From contig BCHH01000013.1 of NCBI GenBank assembly GCA_001599595.1, positions 1,086,331 through 1,150,330 on the forward strand: 64,000 nucleotides of DNA, written 5' to 3'. Made by a program: the position numbers and the translations under genes. Below are positions 56,183 through 64,000 of the stretch, piece by piece; position 1 is the stretch's first letter; each line of letters starts with the position of its first letter. Source of the stretch: Beverwykella pulmonaria. Taxonomy: Eukaryota; Ascomycota; Dothideomycetes; Pleosporales; Melanommataceae. The notes under the pieces are model-generated. The model saw only the letters and a list, made by a program, of their open reading frames with translations, had not been told where the DNA came from and searched no databases.

Positions 56183-59100
56183 TTACTGCGGAGGCGCCGG
56201 AGCGGCAGCCTGAGGTGCAGGCGCCCCTCCCCTCGGTGCTCCGCGTCCACGGAATCCGCCACGACCGCGACCACGTCCTCGGTAACCTCCTCGCGGGGCA
56301 TCGAGGTTTGCCGGCGGTGGCACATTATTGTAGCTTTGCGGTCGGAAGTTCGGATTATTCTCTACTACGCCAGCAGTTGGATCACTCGGATTTGTTGAAG
56401 TAAAGCCACCACGAGGCGGCTTCGGGCCAGGTCCTCCTCGACCACGAGGGACGAAGCCAGCGTTGCCGCGCGGGTTCTGGTTCTGATTCTGGTTTTGGGA
56501 ACCATTCGAGTTCCCACGAGGCGCGAAGCCACCACGGCCACCTCGAGGTGGTCCGTTATGCATCGGAAGCTGCTGATGCTGTTGTTCGGGTTGCTGAGAA
56601 CCATTTTGTGCGTGCCCGTTGCCTCGCGGTGCCATACCACCCCCTCGACCTCGAGAAGCTCCGTTGGTGTTTCCACCAACGAAAGCGCCCCGATACGAGC
56701 CTTGAAGTGGTGGCGGAGTGCCGGCGGGCACGAGCTGTGGTCCAGTGGGAGCTCCGTAGGCGCGAGCCGTCAATGGCTGGGTAGGAGGCGGAGGCCGCTT
56801 CGCCATACCTGTGGCCGAATATGAGACGACTTGTTTATCGGTCAGGTTGAGAACTGCAGTCATTGGTACAGTGGAGCCCCTGAATGGAGAACAGCGACCA
56901 CCTAGTGAAGTTCCGCTCATGAAAGTCACATCGAAGACTATATCCAATAAGGTGGTCCGGGAAGTGCGCGTCTTTCCAATCACCGTACCCCAAGATCCAA
57001 TTGGCACTCTCCCGGAATCTTGAACATAGACAATCCTATCGCCAATGCTAAATCTTTGATTCCCGAGACGTTGCTCTGCATCTGACGGTTTCAGAATGGC
57101 GGCTCTGGGAACCTTTCCAATCTTCACGTTCTGAACATCTTGTGTGATAGGGAAGTTGGCGTCGGCAGCCTGCTCGATCAGTTTCACAGCATCCGAGTCA
57201 AGCTGTTCGGCATCCAGCGGAACTTTCTCAAAACTCTTGGCCTCCATCTCTTTTAGCCATGCGCCAATCTCTTTCACTTTCTGTTTGGCGATTTCTGCTG
57301 GGTAGAAATCGGTATCGTTCCAGCCGTCGCCCTGAGGGTTCTTGATGATACCGGCAAAGAGCTCGGGGAACTTGAGCATGTACTGAGCAAGAAGCTCAAC
57401 GGCCTTCTGACTGTACTCCCAGCCATTCTCAGACTTCCTCGAATAGCCCAAAACTTTCATCTTCTTTGCCTCGAACTTCAAATTCAGTCCAAGGTTCAAA
57501 GACAGGCCGCTGGAGTTGACCTTGAATGAAGCTGTGATCTTAGACAATGCCAGTGGAGGCATTCTGAGCTGACGAGCAACAGCATATGAGGGGGAATATG
57601 GTGTTTCTCGTTCGGCCTTTCTGGCCATCTCCCGGCCAAATTCAGGTTCTTGCTTCTTCAATTTTGAGACCATGATGATGGCTTTGTGATCCGCATGGCC
57701 AACGACCTGCATAGGTCGACCGTAGGCGTAATCTCCTAGGTAGAAAGCTCGAGCTCCGATGGGGAATTCCTCCTCGATCGGCAACGCTGCCTTCTCCAAG
57801 AAGCGCTGATCTGGGCTGGTAACATCATCCACAATCGTCTGAGAAGCATACTCAACCTGTATGCCAGGAATCTCGGCGTACTCCTTGATGGTCGCGCCAT
57901 CGTCTGTTTTCTTGAGACCCTTGAGCATTTCTACGTGCACAAGAGACTCGACTTCGCCAATGATCATACCTAGACGCTTGCTATACGTGTTTTCGATCCG
58001 ATCAGCTTTCTTCTTCCAGTCCGAGATCTCTCTTGGGTCGTGAGGAGTAGCAATGGGTGCAGATGACCCAGAATCAGGCAAAACATAATCGAACAGCTCG
58101 TCAGACACCTTGACAACCTTCGCCTCTTGCAAGAAAGGATATCCAACGTGAACGGCCTTGCCCAGCTTCGCTGTTGCATGGGCCAAGGCTGATCGAGCCT
58201 CGGTCTCCAGGAGAGTGATGATCATACTCTCATTCCGGCTGTCCTGCTGGAATACGTTGACACCCGCAAAGTCTGATTTACCATAGAATGGTAGTGTTTT
58301 CAAACTGGGGAAGCCAGCCAGGGACTCAGCTCCAAGTTTTACTCCCCCCATCAAACCCACGTATACCTCCAACCCATCCATCGTAGGAAGCTCGAAAATG
58401 TTCTCTATGCAACGGCAATGCTCGATATCGGGGAATATTCCTGGCAAAGACGATGGGTACACAAAGTCGAGATCTCGAGAATACGTGAACTTCAAGGAAA
58501 CGCCAAACGAGTTACGGGCCGCTTCGTCTGGGGTGAGAAGATGCTCCTTTGTTGCCATTGCTGGAAGAAGCCTGCTTTCATCAATGAAAGGAATCTTCAC
58601 AACTGCTTCCCATTCCATCTTCTTTCCATTCATATCGAGATCAAAGTCCCGTGGATAGAAATCAATAATCGGGGAGTCTTTATTCGTCATCAAATCGTGA
58701 TATGCAACTGGAACAATCTTTTTGCTTCGGTCGGGAAGCACGCCCATCAACTGTTGGTATGGTTTGAAAGGCTGGCCCAGCTTAAAATTAATGTCTGCCT
58801 TCAAGCCCTTTTTGACATCTGCTCTTGTTAGCACGCGTAGAACATAAAGGATGTGTTATGCTAACCAGAGATCATGGGAGAGTAATGATAACCATAGAAC
58901 CATGGCCATGATGCAACGCCGCGATAGTAGTAGTACAGGACCCACTGTAGCCCCTGTACGTAGTTTTCAGTCAGTTTCCTGAGTTCCTCTTCATTGTCCC
59001 GACCCCATTCGAACTTAGTTGTGTAGTATTGGTTCTTCCATGCAAGGAACTTCTCCTCGTACTTCTTTTCCATTTCACTCTGCGCTTCTTCCGGGGAAAT

Positions 59101-60567
59101 GTCGACCACCTTGGCATTATCATATTTCTGTATGACTCGAGAGATTGCCTTGCGAGATTCTTCGTCATCGTCTTCTTCCTCGTCGTCATCCTCGACTAGC
59201 TTTGGTGGGAAGGACAGCTGGAGATGGCGATCGCCATCGTCGTTTTGGACGGTCTTCCATTGTAGATGAAGGCTGTCAGCCAGATCTTGGACAAACTTTC
59301 GATCTGACGCCTTGAGCGTGGTAGGGAGATTGTATGGTGACGGGGTTTTGGTATCAAGATACATGCCCACGAAGTTTTTGATATTCGAGAAGATCTTTTG
59401 TTGCTCCGTCGACATAACGACGGCTCCCCTCTTCTTCGTCCTCTCCATTACGTCTTCCTTCTCGAGCCGCTTCCCCTTGAACCAGGCAGCGTCTGCGTTC
59501 TCCGACTCGAAATGGCGGTACTCCACATGCGACAGCTCATCGAGAAGAAGTGCCAGCCTCTCCATGTTGATAACGCCGCCTTCGTTAATATATCCTTTAG
59601 CCTTGGGTAATACTGTCTTGTAAACGTTGAACATGAGAGCCAAAGCGCCTTCGTTGATATGCAAATGCGGGAGATTGGGAAGGAAATCGTTGCCGACAAA
59701 GAAAGCCATAAGAATGAAATCGTCAATGACCCGCTCCATGTCGAATGGAAATCCAAGAACGCCAGGCTCCTTCAGTTCTTGGAATTCGAGTTCCAGGTAC
59801 TCGCGTACTATGCAAAGATGCATGAGGTAGAAATTCTGATGCTCCAGTTCTTTGGACTTGGTCTTATTCTGCCGGCCAAATGTGACTTCCTCTCTAAGCA
59901 GGGAGAAGTGAGGGTCGTGGCTAAGCAGGCCCAGCATGATCAGGTCAGCGTCGAGACCGTACAGACAATGGCGACGGTTGGGGTCATAGCCCGGTTGCGA
60001 CTTGGCCTGGCGGATGTACTCCATGATCTTGTGTTCGCCTTCTCCGGGAACTTCGTGGCCGGACAGAACGACTTCCACGCCCTGCCAGTCCAAGTCTTCA
60101 GATACCTTCTTGTTTATGAAATACTTGAGCTGCCGCGTAAGCTTTGCCATGAACTCTGTGCCCGGGGTGATGCAGTTGCTGTCGAAGGGATCTTCCTTCG
60201 GCATTTCTACGCCTTCCCTGATGGCCTTATCTCGAGCCTTTTCAGTGTCGAGGGCGGTTCGGAAACGACGGGCGCGCTGCTGGTTCATCTTGGCGCGGGG
60301 GGCGACACCGTCGATGGCCATGAAGAAGAGCTGCTTCGGCTTGATCTTGCCAAAGAGATGCTCGATGTAGTTAAAAATGGCGATGAACATCTTGTCTTCA
60401 GTCATACGGAAAGTCGGCGAGTCTGAGTCGTTGTGGGTGCAATTATGAATAATGCCGTTCATGTCGAGATAGAGACAGTCGAATTCGGGAATTCGATTCT
60501 CCGCAATGAGCTGGGAGATGGCGGGATATCGCTCGGACATCCACCGAAAGAACTTGGGAACACCCAT
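56183..60567 (-). CDS. xrn1: 5'-3' exoribonuclease 1 (XRN1)
   Basis: Two exons, 60567-58866 and 58818-56183, with a 47-bp intron (GTTAGC..GAGCAG); 1445 residues. It begins MGVPKFFRWMSERYP, the family signature. Catalytic acidic positions lie in CLYLDMNGIIH, EVPGEGEHKIM, GLDADLIMLGL and FFVGNDFLPNLP; the basic pocket for the 5' phosphate is in KMNQQRARRFR. An acidic insert (DDDEEEDDDEE) sits near residue 455. The splice gives SPMISDVKKGLKAD. The PAZ/KOW/Winged-type middle and SH3-like part follow (GDRIVYVQDSGRVPIGSWG). The C-terminal 200 residues are Pro/Gln and RGG/PRGG-rich. XRN1 degrades decapped mRNA in the cytoplasm and processing bodies. Length is normal for filamentous fungi. Confidence 0.97.
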
Positions 60568-61024
60568 GGCTGCGGTTGAGGCGTGGTGATATACGCGGGA
60601 ACTTTTTAGTCGAAGTTGTTAGTTGGAGCAATCGCTAGAGGATGGGTCGCAAGTGGCGGTTGCGGCGAGCGAGAGCGAGAGAGGAGAAGGAGAAGGAGGA
60701 GGATAGGCGAGAGGGAGCGCGCGTGGCGCTGAAGGTGGAGGAGCGAGGGAGAGGGATGAGGGCTGGGAGGCAGATTCGCGACGCGGAGGTCTTCAAAGAG
60801 ACCGAAGTGATCAAAGGCTCCAGTCGACTTAAGTTCGGAAACGCCAAGACTGGGGTTTGCCAAGCTCATCACGTGCAGACGGCGCGAGCTCCGGCTCCAC
60901 TTGAGCAAGGTTCTCGCGGCGCGTCGTTCAGTAACTCAACTATCTACAATTTCCTCAAGTGCTTCCCCGCCCACGCACTTTGGCCCACGATTCACGCATC
61001 TCGACTACGCATATCACCGCCGCA
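60568..61024. promoter_or_regulatory. Divergent promoter of xrn1 and hat2 with a polypurine tract
   Basis: 457 bp between the two starts. Bases 60665-60770 are strongly purine-rich on the plus strand (GAGAGAGGAGAAGGAG-type), which is a pyrimidine-rich leader on the xrn1 sense strand, as is common near fungal transcription starts. That both promoters lie here follows from the divergent order. Confidence 0.5.
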
Positions 61025-62499
<1,475 letters not shown>

Positions 62500-64000
62500 T
62501 CCTTCACATAACTATACTCTTCTTTTCCATTCTGATGGATGTTCGTTGTGACCTGCACCACCTGTGTCCTCTTCTTTCTCTGCGCCGCCGCAACGATTAC
62601 CTCGTCAACACCCTAATCAGCATGCGCAGAACACTCAGTCACTATTGGACGCTTTAAATTTTGCAATGAGATGTGATGCGATGCGAGTTCTGATTTGGTG
62701 GCATGGAAAAGGGTGTTCGGCGTCTCTGGTGTTCTGGCTCAGTGGCACGTTTGGCGGGCGAGTGCATGTGACACATTGGTAGTCTCTCCCATAGCTTGTT
62801 CTGCGTTCAATCCAATCCAATGTAGGTGGGATAGCCTTATATCCCTTCGAATTTGCACTGTTCTATTTTCTGTCCGCATTCCAGTATACTTCTCGACAAC
62901 CAGCGCTAAAGCGCTGCATTCGAAGGATCTATCTAATTCATTCCCTGTAAGGTACGTTGAAGACGAATGATGCACGGCCTAGTCCTTTGCATACTATACA
63001 ACATTACGAACAGATTTCAGAATCTTTGCACAATACCTACCTGAAAAAGACGATTCACTTCATCAATGCGAACCGTGCACAATATCTCCTCCACCTGGAG
63101 GCTTGCTACAGCAAGATGAACTGTTGATATTTCGCTGCGTGGGTCTATATTGCGGGTAGGACGAAGAACGTGCTTTTTTTTTCTCCGCTGTGATGTGACG
63201 TATCGTCGATGCAGGGTCATCCTATTCCGGCGCTTACGTTCTCTCAATTAGAGAGAATGGGAGAATGAGAGAGCGAGAGGAGCGCGGTTAGTCCGCAGAC
63301 GTAGCCTCGTAGCGAGTAATGATTGGACAGTGATTGTTGGAGAGGGCGGCAGTCATGGAGATGTCACGGCACAATTTGCTAAGCATGTATAGGAGAGAGT
63401 TTTTATCAATATTGTTTGCATTGCAGTAAGAACCGGCTAGAGAACACAACCACAAGAGATACCAGCCGAAGGGAAACCAGGTATCAATGTTAATCTAAAG
63501 ACGCCTTACCGGATCGACAAACGTCGTGAGCAAACCCAAACCCAAACCCAAACCCAAACTTGAAGCCAAGCAGATAAACGCCGCAGGTACCCATTTCAAC
63601 CCGCCCAGCCAAGTCCAGGATGGAAAAATGAGAGTATTAGGCGCAGGTAATGACAGTAAGAAAGAGCGGGGGTGAGACTAATTTATGCTCTAGCTGTAGG
63701 AAAAGCCACTTCGCGACTAATTAGTGAAAGGGCTATCCTATCAAGCGCAGCCCACCTTCCAACCAAGAGGAAGAAGGCCTATTCCCACGGCACGCGGGAA
63801 GGAAGGCATCCTATCTTGGGAGTGGGGACAACTGCGCCTGATAACGAAGCTCTTGCACGTGGTAGATAGCGAGCAGCTTGCCGTACAGCGGTTCGAAGAT
63901 AGTGTGGTCAGCACGGGGCTGGGGTATATCAATAAAAAGGCGTAACGATGTTCAGGATGCGGTAATATTCAACGAACCCTAGACTTCGGGCACGGGATCG
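62500..64000. other. Right-end intergenic region with a CCCAAA repeat
   Basis: 1.5 kb after hat2 with no supported gene. Bases about 63531-63560 are four to five copies of CCCAAA, which is not the fungal telomere unit. A T9 run lies near 63174. The next gene is presumably beyond the window. Confidence 0.5.
63531..63560 (+). repeat. CCCAAA hexanucleotide microsatellite
   Basis: About four and a half perfect copies of CCCAAA. It differs from the CCCTAA telomere unit at one base and sits between normal single-copy sequence, so it is read as a simple microsatellite. Confidence 0.8.

Noticed and set aside
59659..60426. Plus-strand 255-codon frame opposite xrn1
   Set aside because: Antisense shadow of the highly conserved XRN1 catalytic region; no family likeness of its own.
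63531..63560. CCCAAA repeats resembling a telomere or internal telomeric tract
   Set aside because: The fungal telomere unit is CCCTAA/TTAGGG; these copies have CCCAAA throughout and are short and internal.

Overview
The window is nuclear DNA of a filamentous ascomycete (Pezizomycotina). Most genes carry short introns (mostly 46-90 bp) with GT..AG borders and CTAAC/CTGAC-like branch sites. Genes lie on both strands with no operons, and the protein set is typically fungal: URC4/DUF1688, a Zn2Cys6 regulator of the RosA/NosA type, the HDA-complex subunit 2/3 family, Mpo1, AIM6 and YAR1. The partial gene at the left edge resembles lineage-expanded short proteins that I associate with Dothideomycetes, so that class is my guess, but only a guess. 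I saw no rRNA, no convincing tRNA, no intact transposon and no strongly AT-rich or RIP-degraded block.

Layout, left to right (strand): partial F-box-neighbourhood-type protein (-); GTP cyclohydrolase I (-); CTK1/Lsk1-type CTD kinase (+); YIH1/IMPACT (-); CID-domain RNA-processing protein (+); chromo/AT-hook HDA-complex subunit (+); an unrecognised 78-residue spliced gene (-); AIM6-type phosphodiesterase-like protein (-); cytochrome P450 (+); YAR1-like ankyrin protein (+); WW-domain protein (-); RosA/NosA-like Zn cluster factor (+); GTR1/RagA GTPase (-); URC4 (-); auxilin/Swa2 (+); PQ-loop vacuolar transporter (+); Mpo1/DUF962 (-); MFS sugar porter (-); signal peptidase subunit SPC3 (-); XRN1 (-); HAT2/RbAp48-type WD40 protein (+). 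Long gene-free stretches sit at 2.2-4.2, 18.7-22.1, 26.1-28.0, 30.3-32.8, 35.8-37.6, 41.2-43.9, 53.0-54.8 and 62.5-64.0 kb.

The genes are mostly independent housekeeping functions. Loose themes are RNA polymerase II and RNA turnover (CTK1, CID protein, XRN1), chromatin (HDA subunit, HAT2), nutrient and TORC1 signalling (GTR1, YIH1, PQ-loop transporter, sugar porter) and membrane traffic or ER (Swa2, SPC3, Mpo1). This is the scattered order usual for fungal chromosomes and I do not read it as a functional cluster.

I did not find a clear new system. The items most worth checking are a 33-bp perfect inverted repeat just upstream of the P450, a splice donor in the AIM6 gene that does not give the expected reading frame, a GC-AG intron in URC4, a small two-exon gene hidden in a region otherwise without genes, and two diverged repeat pairs between the Zn-cluster gene and GTR1. 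All coordinates come from reading the sequence by eye; exon joins were chosen by frame, splice consensus and remembered family motifs, not by alignment.
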